Assembly: GCF_011682145.1 (NCBI RefSeq)
Contig: NZ_WHJH01000009.1
Location: forward strand, 62,001 to 126,000
Source: Massilia mucilaginosa
GTDB taxonomy: Bacteria; Pseudomonadota; Gammaproteobacteria; Burkholderiales; Burkholderiaceae_D
Length of the DNA: 64,000 nucleotides
Reading direction: 5' to 3'
The notes under the pieces were generated by a model. It was not told the DNA's origin. It was given only the letters and a program-made list of their open reading frames with translations, and searched no databases. This document shows, piece by piece, positions 46,385-53,829 of the stretch. Within the stretch, counting starts at the first letter, position 1. The number at the start of each line of letters is the position of its first letter. Position numbers and translations under genes: made by a program.

Positions 46385-46414
46385 CCGTCTTTCCCGCGAA
46401 GGCGGGAAAGACGG
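46385..46414. repeat. Perfect TTCCCGC-family palindrome
   Basis: CCGTCTTTCCCGC and GCGGGAAAGACGG are exact inverted copies around GAAG. It lies between divergent genes, upstream of the MATE transporter. Confidence 0.8.
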
Positions 46415-46497
46415 TTTCCAGGTTACCGGCAAAAGGGCCGCTCCACCCTGTTTATCATTAGCCGGTAAAATCGCTGTTTGCTCCCATCGCCCGCCCC

Positions 46498-47883
46498 ATG
46501 TCCGCCATACTCGCCAAGCCCGCCCCCATCCGTACCGAAGTCGCCGCCATGTGGCGCCTGTCCTGGCCCATGCTGGTCGGCCAGCTGGCCAGCGTGGGCA
46601 TGGGCGTGGCCGACGTGGCGATGACGGGCCACGTCAGCGCCAGCGAACTGGCCGCCGTCTCGCTCGGCGCGTCGGTCTGGTCGATCATCCTGGTGACCGT
46701 GATGGGCACCATGATGGCGCTCAACACCGTCGTCGCCCACGAAACCGGGGCCGGGCAGTTCGGCCGCATTCCGCACGTGGTGCGCCAGGGACTGTGGACG
46801 GGTCTCGGCGTGGGCCTGGTGGCCTGCCTGATAGCCAACCTGTCGACCCTCGTGTTCGACCATATCGGCCTCGCGCCCGATGTCGCCGCCAACGCCGCCA
46901 TGTTCGTGCACGCGATCAGCATCGGCATGCCGGCCTTCGCCTGCTACCGCGCGCTGTACGGCTACACCACCAGCATCAACCAGACCAAGCCCGTGATGGT
47001 GATCGCCGTCCTGGGGCTGCTGTTTAACATCTTCGTCAACTGGCTGCTGGTGTTCGGGAACTGGGGCATGCCCAAGCTGGGCGGGGTTGGCTGCGCGGTG
47101 GCCACCGGGATCTGCCTGTGGCTCATGCTGGGCGCCATGCTGGCCTGGATCCGCATCGCCCCGGCCTACCGCCAGACCTACCCGTTCACCCAATGGGAAT
47201 GGCCCAACTGGCCGGAAATCGGCGCCATGCTGCGCCTTGGCCTGCCGATCGGCGTGACCTACCTGGCCGAAGTGAGCGCGTTCGGCGCGGTGAGCCTGAT
47301 GATCGCGCGCTTCGGCGTGGTGCAGGTTTCGGCCAGCCAGATCGCGCTCAATTTTTCGTCGCTGGTGTTCATGGTGCCGCTCAGTTTCGGCATGGGCCTG
47401 ATGACCCGGGTCGGCCATGCGCTGGGCGAAGGCAACGCGGTGCGCGCGCGCTTCGTGGCCTGGGTTGGCGTCGGCATGTCGCTCGCCTTTGCGCTGCTCT
47501 CGGCCGCGCTGATCGCCGTGTTCCGCTGGGAGATTGCGCGCGCCTACACGTCCGACCCGGCGGTGCAGGAACTGTGCGCGCACCTGCTGCTGTTCGCGGC
47601 GCTGTTCCAGTTGTCGGACGCCACCCAGGTGGCCACGTCGAGCGCGATCCGCGGCTACAAGGTCACGCGCCAGCCGATGCAGATCCAGCTGCTCGCCTTC
47701 TGGGGCTTCGCCATGCCGCTCGGGTATGTACTGGGCATCGCGCCGGCGTGGTTCGCCTGGTCGCCGGCGGCGCCGATGGGAGCCGCCGGCTTCTGGATCG
47801 GACTGGTACTGGGCCTGACCGTGGCCGCGCTGCTGCTCACGCGGTCCTTACACCGCCTGTCGCACGCGCGCGCGCAGGCTTGA
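46498..47883 (+). CDS. MATE-family efflux transporter
   Basis: A 461-residue inner-membrane transporter with about twelve transmembrane helices in two six-helix halves, of the NorM type. Helix 1 has MLVGQLASVGMGVADVAM and helix 7 LPIGVTYLAEVSAFG. It exports cationic drugs or metabolites using Na+ or H+. Substrate and ion cannot be told. It is divergent from the crystallin gene. Confidence 0.9.
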   Translation: MSAILAKPAPIRTEVAAMWRLSWPMLVGQLASVGMGVADVAMTGHVSASELAAVSLGASVWSIILVTVMGTMMALNTVVAHETGAGQFGRIPHVVRQGLWTGLGVGLVACLIANLSTLVFDHIGLAPDVAANAAMFVHAISIGMPAFACYRALYGYTTSINQTKPVMVIAVLGLLFNIFVNWLLVFGNWGMPKLGGVGCAVATGICLWLMLGAMLAWIRIAPAYRQTYPFTQWEWPNWPEIGAMLRLGLPIGVTYLAEVSAFGAVSLMIARFGVVQVSASQIALNFSSLVFMVPLSFGMGLMTRVGHALGEGNAVRARFVAWVGVGMSLAFALLSAALIAVFRWEIARAYTSDPAVQELCAHLLLFAALFQLSDATQVATSSAIRGYKVTRQPMQIQLLAFWGFAMPLGYVLGIAPAWFAWSPAAPMGAAGFWIGLVLGLTVAALLLTRSLHRLSHARAQA

Positions 47884-47977
47884 ACGGGCAAGACCGGGGT
47901 GGGCGGCGGGGGTGCCCACCGGTGCGGAACTCTGGTATCGTCCTGAGTTCTCCACATCCACCTCACCCGAGACATCC

Positions 47978-50191
47978 ATGCGATTTCTTCTCTGCTTTCT
48001 CGCCGCATTGTCCAGCGTTCCCGCATCCGCCGAACGCCTGACACTGGACCGTATCCACGCCGACCCGGCGCTGGCGGGACCAGGCGTGCGCAACCTGCGC
48101 GTGTCGCCCGACGGCGCGCGCGTGACCTACCTGCGCGGCCGCCAGGACAACCAGTTCCAGCTCGACCTCTGGGAATTCAACATGAAGGACAAGACCTCGA
48201 AGCGCCTGGTCGACTCCAAACTGCTGGTTCCGAACGAGACCCTCTCGCCCGAAGAACAGGCCAGGCGCGAGCGCGCGCGCACCGCCAGCCTGACCGGCAT
48301 CCTCAATTACAGCTGGTCGCCGGACGGCAAACAGCTGCTGGTGCCGATCGCCGGCGACCTGTACCTGGTCGACGCGGCCAGGCCGGAGGCCGCGCGCAAG
48401 GTCGCCTCGGGCAATGTGGCCGATCCGAAGATTTCGCCCAAGGGCCGCTACGTCTCCTTCGTGCGCAAGCAGAACCTGTATGTGATCGACCTGGTCTCGG
48501 GGCTTGAGAAGCAGCTCACCACCGACGGCGCCGGCACCATCTTCAACGGCGAAGCCGAATTCGTGGCGCAGGAAGAAATGGGCCAGCGCACCGGCTACTA
48601 CTGGGCGCCGGACGATTCGGCCATCGCCTACAAACGCTACGACGAGTCGCCGGTGCCGGTGGTGCGCCGCTTCGAGATTTTTGCCGACCGCACCGACGTC
48701 GTCGAACAGCGCTACCCTGCCGCCGGCGACGCCAACGTGCTGGTCGACCTGATGATCGTCTCGCCCGCCACCGGCGCGCAGCGCAAGGTCGAGCTGGGCC
48801 CGAACCGCGACATCTACCTGGTGCGCGCCGACTGGAGCGCCAACAGCAAGCAGCTGCTGTATCAACTGCAGTCGCGCGACCAGAAACGCCTCGACCTGAT
48901 CTCGGTCGATGCCGCCACCCTGGCGCAGCGCACCCTGCTCACCGAAACGTCCAGGACCTGGGTCAGCATCCACGACGACCTGCGCTTCCTCGGCAAGCGC
49001 AATGCCTTCCTGTGGACGTCCGAGCGCAGCGGGCGCAATCACCTGTACCTGTACGACCTCGATGGCAAGCTGCTGCACCCTGTGTCGAGCGGCGAATGGG
49101 GCATCGACAATGTGCTGGCGGTGGACGAAAAGGCCGGCCGCGTGTACGTCGCCTCGAACCGCGACGCGGTGATCGACAAGCAGACCTACGCCCTGGCGCT
49201 CGACGGCAGCGGCGCCGACAAGCCGGTGCGCATCACCAAGGGCGACGGCTGGCACGAAGCGGCGTTCTCGCGCAACGGCGAAGTCTTCGTCGACACCTTC
49301 TCCGACCCATCGACCCCGCCGCAGATATCGATCCGCCGTCCGGACGGGTCGATGGTCGGCTGGCTGGAGAAGAACGAGCTCAATGCCGAGCACCCGTACG
49401 CCAAATACAAGGCCGACCACCTGGCCACCGACTACGGCACCATCAAGGCCAACGACGGCCAGACCTTGTACTACTCGATGATCAAGCCGTCCAATTTCAG
49501 CGCCGCGAAAAAGTATCCGGTGTACCTGTCGACGTATGGCGGGCCGCATGCGCAGCACGTCTCGCGCAAGTGGGGCAACTACTTCGACCAGTACATGGCG
49601 CAGCAGGGCTTCGTGGTGTTCCGCCTCGATAACCGCGGCTCCTGGCGGCGCGAGCGCGCCTTCACCGACGCGATCTACAATGGCCTGGGCAAGCACGAAG
49701 TCGAAGACCAGCTGACCGGCATCGACTGGCTGGGCAAGCAGGGCTTTGTCGACGCCAGGCGGATCGGCGTATTCGGCTGGAGCTACGGCGGCTACATGAC
49801 ACTGCGCCTGCTGGCGGCGTCCGACAAGATCGCGATGGGCGTCTCGGTCGCGCCGGTGACCGACTGGGCGCTGTACGACACCCACTACACCGAGCGCTAT
49901 GTGGGCGGCACGCCGAAGGGGCAGCCGGACGCCTACAAGACCAGCGGCGTGTTCGCGCACCTGGACGGCTTGAGATCGCCGCTGCTGCTGGTGCACGGCA
50001 TGGCCGACGATAACGTCCTGTTCACCAATACCACGCGCCTGATCGATGGCCTGGTCAACCGCAACGTGCGTTTCGACCTGATGACCTACCCGGGCGCCAA
50101 GCACGGCATCTCATCGCGGCCGGGGCAGCGCCACGTGTACGGGACCATCGAAGCGTTCTTCAAGAAGAACCTGGGCGACGCGCCGAAGTAG
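47978..50191 (+). CDS. Dipeptidyl peptidase IV-like S9 serine peptidase
   Basis: A 737-residue exported peptidase. The signal peptide is about residues 1-19 (PASA). The DPP4 N-terminal beta-propeller is followed by an alpha/beta hydrolase domain with Ser602 in GWSYGGYM, Asp677 in ADDNVLF and His709 in GAKHGI. The AEFVAQEEMG segment is the conserved Glu pair that binds the substrate N-terminus (double-Glu motif). It removes X-Pro or X-Ala dipeptides. The start at 47978 is chosen because it opens the signal peptide. It stands alone behind the MATE gene (94 bases). Confidence 0.93.
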   Translation: MRFLLCFLAALSSVPASAERLTLDRIHADPALAGPGVRNLRVSPDGARVTYLRGRQDNQFQLDLWEFNMKDKTSKRLVDSKLLVPNETLSPEEQARRERARTASLTGILNYSWSPDGKQLLVPIAGDLYLVDAARPEAARKVASGNVADPKISPKGRYVSFVRKQNLYVIDLVSGLEKQLTTDGAGTIFNGEAEFVAQEEMGQRTGYYWAPDDSAIAYKRYDESPVPVVRRFEIFADRTDVVEQRYPAAGDANVLVDLMIVSPATGAQRKVELGPNRDIYLVRADWSANSKQLLYQLQSRDQKRLDLISVDAATLAQRTLLTETSRTWVSIHDDLRFLGKRNAFLWTSERSGRNHLYLYDLDGKLLHPVSSGEWGIDNVLAVDEKAGRVYVASNRDAVIDKQTYALALDGSGADKPVRITKGDGWHEAAFSRNGEVFVDTFSDPSTPPQISIRRPDGSMVGWLEKNELNAEHPYAKYKADHLATDYGTIKANDGQTLYYSMIKPSNFSAAKKYPVYLSTYGGPHAQHVSRKWGNYFDQYMAQQGFVVFRLDNRGSWRRERAFTDAIYNGLGKHEVEDQLTGIDWLGKQGFVDARRIGVFGWSYGGYMTLRLLAASDKIAMGVSVAPVTDWALYDTHYTERYVGGTPKGQPDAYKTSGVFAHLDGLRSPLLLVHGMADDNVLFTNTTRLIDGLVNRNVRFDLMTYPGAKHGISSRPGQRHVYGTIEAFFKKNLGDAPK

Positions 50192-50221
50192 GCGGAAGGA
50201 AGCGGAAGCAAGCGCCAGACC

Positions 50222-50251
50222 AAAAAAAGCCGCGAAATTCGCGGCTTTTTT
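50222..50251. terminator. Terminator between S9 peptidase and csbD
   Basis: AAGCCGCGAA and TTCGCGGCTT form the stem, with seven A before and six T after, between convergent genes. Confidence 0.9.
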
Positions 50252-50268
50252 CATAGGGAGCGGACCAA

Positions 50269-50448
50269 TTAGTTGGTCGCATCCTTGACGGCTTCTTTGA
50301 GGTCGCCGATTTTTTCCTGAGTTTTGCCTTCGACCTGGTTTTGCAGGCCCTTTGCTTGCTGCTCGGTGCTACCGACCAGTTTGCCAGCTTCTTCCTGAAT
50401 TTTGCCGCCGATGTCTTGCAGTTTGCCGTTGACTTGATCTTTGTTCAT
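50269..50448 (-). CDS. CsbD-family stress protein (copy 1)
   Basis: A 59-residue soluble protein made mostly of helices: MNKDQVNGKLQDIGGKIQE, then STEQQAKGLQNQVEGKTQEK. CsbD/YjbJ proteins are induced by general stress or envelope stress; the function is unknown. The start at 50448 is supported by AAGGAG upstream. The copy at 50827-51009 is about 70% identical by eye. Confidence 0.9.
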   Translation of the reverse strand: MNKDQVNGKLQDIGGKIQEEAGKLVGSTEQQAKGLQNQVEGKTQEKIGDLKEAVKDATN

Positions 50449-50602
50449 GGTAAGGCTCCTTGAAGTGCTCATGGCCAGGGTGGCGATGTAGTGAAGCCAT
50501 CTTACTGCTGAGTTCAAAACCGCTCAGTTCGCTCCCGCACATAAGACACCATTTATTTTCCAAACGCCAAAGTCCCACATTTCCCCGCCACCGCCATTCC
50601 CC

Positions 50603-50666
50603 AACCGGGGTCAGAGCTCTGACTAGCAACAAAACCGTTTCGCTTCGGAACTCTGCCCCCGGTTAG
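50603..50666. repeat. CCGGGGTCAGAG-family imperfect hairpin
   Basis: AACCGGGGTCAGAG at the left pairs with CTCTGCCCCCGGTT at the right, with GACTAGCAAC in the position held by AATTAGAAAC in other copies. Confidence 0.75.
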
Positions 50667-50751
50667 ACAACTTTTCCTCACCGAGACCTGCTGAAACGCT
50701 GGATTTTCTGCCCATCCGCACGGAAACCCCGAACTGGAGCGGTAAACGGCA

Positions 50752-50803
50752 CCGGGGTCAGAGCTCTAATCAGAAATATTTCTATTTAGAGCTCTGACCC
50801 CGG
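50752..50803. repeat. CCGGGGTCAGAGCTCTAA perfect 18-base inverted pair
   Basis: CCGGGGTCAGAGCTCTAA (50752-50769) and its exact complement (50786-50803) flank 16 bases that themselves form GAAAtattTC. It is the cleanest copy of the family seen also at 20429-20754 and 17428-17469. Confidence 0.85.
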
Positions 50804-50826
50804 TTGTAGGGGGAATCAGCGCTGGA

Positions 50827-51009
50827 TCAGCGGTTTCCTTGGTCCTTGAGCACTTCTTTGGCGTCGCCGAATTTTTCCTGGGTTTTGCCTTCGACTTGCT
50901 TCGACAGGCCTTTGGCCTGCTGTTCGCTGCTGCCGATGACCTTGCCGACTTCTTCCTGAATCTTGCCGCCGATGTCTTTCGCTTTGCCTTTAACTTGGTC
51001 CTCGTTCAT
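50827..51009 (-). CDS. CsbD-family stress protein (copy 2)
   Basis: A 60-residue paralogue of the protein at 50269-50448, with the same motifs (DQVKGKAKDIGGKIQEE, SSEQQAKGLSKQVEGKTQEK). Tandem duplication is clear from the near-identical layout and shared orientation. It probably has its own promoter between 51010 and 51105. Confidence 0.9.
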   Translation of the reverse strand: MNEDQVKGKAKDIGGKIQEEVGKVIGSSEQQAKGLSKQVEGKTQEKFGDAKEVLKDQGNR

Positions 51010-51105
51010 TTTCGGTACCTCATATGGTGAGTGAAACTGCGGGGCGCACTGGAATGTGCGACGGACTCAGAATACGACGTTCGATTGAACTGTTCCGTTC
51101 GCTAC

Positions 51106-51729
51106 TTAACCTACCGGCTTGCGCCAGACACTCGCCAGCCAGGGCTGCTGCTCGCGCGGCAACCCTTCCGGACGATAGTAATGATGCAACGGGGAAAAGT
51201 TGGCCGCGGTCATGTACTCCTGCCAGGTGTCGACATCGTAGTAGCTGCCGTAGCGCGGCCCGTTCCAGCCTTCCTGGTTGTCGCCGCGCGGATTGGAGCA
51301 AAACAGCACGCCGCCCGGTTTCAGGGCCGCGTACAGGTCGTCCAGCACCTTCGGCAGCGCGCGGCTGGGGACGTGGAACAGCACCGCGTTGGCATACACG
51401 CCGTCGAACAGGCCGGCCGGTAAATCGAGGTGCACAAAGTCCTGGTGCCACACTTCGCAGCCGCTGTAGGCGCGCGCCATGGCCGCGAACTCGCCCGAGC
51501 CATCGAGGCCGATGGCGCGGTGGCCAAGGGCGCTGAAGGTCTTCAGGTCGCGCCCCGGACCGCAGCCCAGGTCGAGCAGGGTGTACGGCGCCTCGCCTTC
51601 GATGGCGCCCAGCAGCGCGGCGATGTTCTGGCTGACGTCGTGGTCCAGCGTACCGCGGAAGAACTGTTCTGCGGTACTGTCGTAATGCGCCAGGGTGCGG
51701 CGCGTGATGGCGTCGATATCGTCGCTCAT
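51106..51729 (-). CDS. SAM-dependent methyltransferase (class I)
   Basis: A 207-residue methyltransferase. LLDLGCGPGRDLKTF is SAM motif I (about residues 50-64), GLDGSGEF the acidic motif, and FDGVYANAVLFHVP motif IV. The N-terminus (ITRRTLAHYDSTAEQFFRGT) resembles small-molecule methyltransferases of the Tam/UbiE-like kind. The substrate is unknown. It lies 13 bases after the M13 peptidase stop in the opposite reading order, so the two may be one transcript, with methyltransferase downstream of pepO. Confidence 0.85.
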   Translation of the reverse strand: MSDDIDAITRRTLAHYDSTAEQFFRGTLDHDVSQNIAALLGAIEGEAPYTLLDLGCGPGRDLKTFSALGHRAIGLDGSGEFAAMARAYSGCEVWHQDFVHLDLPAGLFDGVYANAVLFHVPSRALPKVLDDLYAALKPGGVLFCSNPRGDNQEGWNGPRYGSYYDVDTWQEYMTAANFSPLHHYYRPEGLPREQQPWLASVWRKPVG

Positions 51730-51742
51730 GGCACGCGCGCGC

Positions 51743-53791
51743 CTACCACACCTTCACGCGCTCGGCCGGCGCCAGGTACAGGGCCTGGCCGGGCTTGACG
51801 TCGAAGGCCTTGTACCAGGGCTCCAGATTGCGCACGATGGCGGTGCGGTATTCGGCCGGTGCGTGGCCGTCGGTCAGGACGCGCTGGCGCGCGGCCGCTT
51901 CGCGCACCTTGGTCTGCCACGCCTGCGCGTAACCGAGGAAGAACTGCTTGTCGGCGTCGGCCGGCGCGTCCGGCCACAGCGAGGCTTTGTAGGCGTCGTA
52001 CGCCGCCGCCACGCCGGCCAGGTCGGCCAGGTTTTCGCTCAGGGTCAGCTGGCCGTTGACCGCCAGGTCGGGGAACGGTTTGTAGGCGTTGAACTGGGCC
52101 ACCAATTTGTCGGCGGCGCCCTTGAAGTGGGCCATGTCTTCCTTGGTCCACCAGTCGCGCAGGCGGCCCTGGGCGTCGAATTGCGCGCCCTGGTCGTCGA
52201 AGCTGTGGCTGATTTCGTGGCCGATGATCGAGCCGATGGCGCCGTAGTTGGCCGCGTCGGACGCCTTCGGGTCGAAGAACGGCGGCTGCAAAATCGCGGC
52301 CGGGAAGTTCATGGCGTTTTGCAGCGGCAGGTTGACCGCGTTGACCAGTTGCGGCGGCATCGCCCACGCGCTGCGGTCGACCTTTTGCTTGAGGCGCGCG
52401 ATCTCCTGCGCGTAGTGGAATTGTTCGGCGCGCACGGCGTTGCCGAGGGCGTCGCCGGGCAGCACTTTCAGGCCCGCGTAAGAGCGCCAGCGGTCCGGGT
52501 AGGCTACGCCAACGTGCATGGTCTTGAGCTTTTCCTGGGCCTGGGCGCGGGTGGCCGGGGCCATCCAGTCCAGCTGGTCGATCCGTTTGCTGAAGGCGGC
52601 GATGATGTTGCCGACCATTTTCTGCACGCGCGCCTTGTTCTCGGCCGGGAAGTGGCGTTCGACGTACAGGCGGCCGACCGGTTCGTCGAGCGCGTCGTTG
52701 GTGGCGGCCAGCGCGCGCTTCCAGCGCGGCGATTGCTGCGGCGTTCCGCTCATGGCTTTGCCGGAAAATTCAAAACGCTGGTCGGCAAACGCTTTCGGCA
52801 AGTTCGGGGCGAAGTGGTTCACCTGGTGGAAGGCGAGGAAATCCTTCCAGGTGGCGATGTCGGTGCTTTCGACCAGCGCGGCGGCGCCGGTCACGGCGCT
52901 CGGGTGCCAGACGATGAAGGCCCGGGCGCCAGAGAGGCCGGCGCTCTTGAAGAATGCGTTCCAGTCCATGCCCGGCGCTTTGGCGGCGAAGTCTTTCTGG
53001 GTCCAGCTGTTGTTGGCCTTGAGGACGTCGGCCGAATCTTCACGGCTGGCGTGCGACCGGGCGATCTTCATTTCGAGGTCGAACACCCTGGCGGCGCGCG
53101 CGTCCGCGTCGGGGTAGCCAGCCAGCTTGAGCATGGCGCCGATGTGCTGTTTGTATTTGGTGCGCAGCTCGGCCATGCGCGGGCTGTCGGTCAGGTAGTA
53201 GGCGCGGTCGGGCATGCCCAGGCCACCCTGCAACAGGTAGGGCGTGTTGCGGGCCGGGTCGTTCAGGCCCTGGGCGATCCACAGGCCAAACAGGTTTTCG
53301 GTGAAGAAGTTGGTGGCGTTGAGCGGGTCGATGTCGGCGCGCAGCGACTGGCCCAGCGCGCGCGTGAGCTGCGTCTTGTCCTTGATGGCGTCGATCTTCG
53401 CCAGCAGCGGCTTGAGGGGCGCCGTGCCTTTGGCTTCGATGGCCGCTTCGTCCATGAAGGCATTGTAGAAATCGGCGACCTTGCGGGCGTCGCCCTTGGC
53501 CGTTTTATCGGCCGAGACTTGCTCGATCAGTTTGACGATGCGCGCGTTGCTCGTTTCGGCCATGGCGGCAAACGCGCCCCAGCTGCTGCGGTCGGCCGGG
53601 ATCTCGGTCCTGGCGAGCCAGTCGCCATTGGCGTAGGCGAAGAAGTCGTCGCCCGGCAGCACCGTGGCGGTGACGGCCTTGGCGGCCGGGGCCGCGTCCT
53701 TGCCGGCGCCGTGCGCCGGTGCAAAGGCGAGCGAGGCGCCGCACAGTGCCAGGGTCAGGGCGGTCTTGATGGGTGTCCAATGGGTTTTCAT
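51743..53791 (-). CDS. pepO: M13-family endopeptidase (PepO/neprilysin type)
   Basis: A 682-residue exported zinc endopeptidase. The signal peptide is about residues 1-29 (AHGAG). The zinc site is HEISH at 525-529 with the third ligand in ENLAD (Glu586, Asp590); substrate-backbone motif NAVNLPLQNAMNFPA sits near 484-498. It starts at 53791; the open frame to 54079 overlaps the neighbouring aminopeptidase gene and is not used. It is 38 bases downstream of the M1 peptidase gene, so two metallopeptidases are probably co-transcribed. Confidence 0.93.
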   Translation of the reverse strand: MKTHWTPIKTALTLALCGASLAFAPAHGAGKDAAPAAKAVTATVLPGDDFFAYANGDWLARTEIPADRSSWGAFAAMAETSNARIVKLIEQVSADKTAKGDARKVADFYNAFMDEAAIEAKGTAPLKPLLAKIDAIKDKTQLTRALGQSLRADIDPLNATNFFTENLFGLWIAQGLNDPARNTPYLLQGGLGMPDRAYYLTDSPRMAELRTKYKQHIGAMLKLAGYPDADARAARVFDLEMKIARSHASREDSADVLKANNSWTQKDFAAKAPGMDWNAFFKSAGLSGARAFIVWHPSAVTGAAALVESTDIATWKDFLAFHQVNHFAPNLPKAFADQRFEFSGKAMSGTPQQSPRWKRALAATNDALDEPVGRLYVERHFPAENKARVQKMVGNIIAAFSKRIDQLDWMAPATRAQAQEKLKTMHVGVAYPDRWRSYAGLKVLPGDALGNAVRAEQFHYAQEIARLKQKVDRSAWAMPPQLVNAVNLPLQNAMNFPAAILQPPFFDPKASDAANYGAIGSIIGHEISHSFDDQGAQFDAQGRLRDWWTKEDMAHFKGAADKLVAQFNAYKPFPDLAVNGQLTLSENLADLAGVAAAYDAYKASLWPDAPADADKQFFLGYAQAWQTKVREAAARQRVLTDGHAPAEYRTAIVRNLEPWYKAFDVKPGQALYLAPAERVKVW

Positions 53792-53829
53792 GTGTGGCTC
53801 CTTGCGGGTTTTCTTGTTGCGATATTCGA

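Larger units (their letters stand above)
50449..50826. other. Repeat-bearing spacer between the two csbD genes
   Basis: 378 bases without a gene. It carries two hairpin elements of the CCGGGGTCAGAGCTCT family (50603-50666 and 50752-50803). The promoter of csbD copy 1 must lie in its lower part. Confidence 0.7.
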
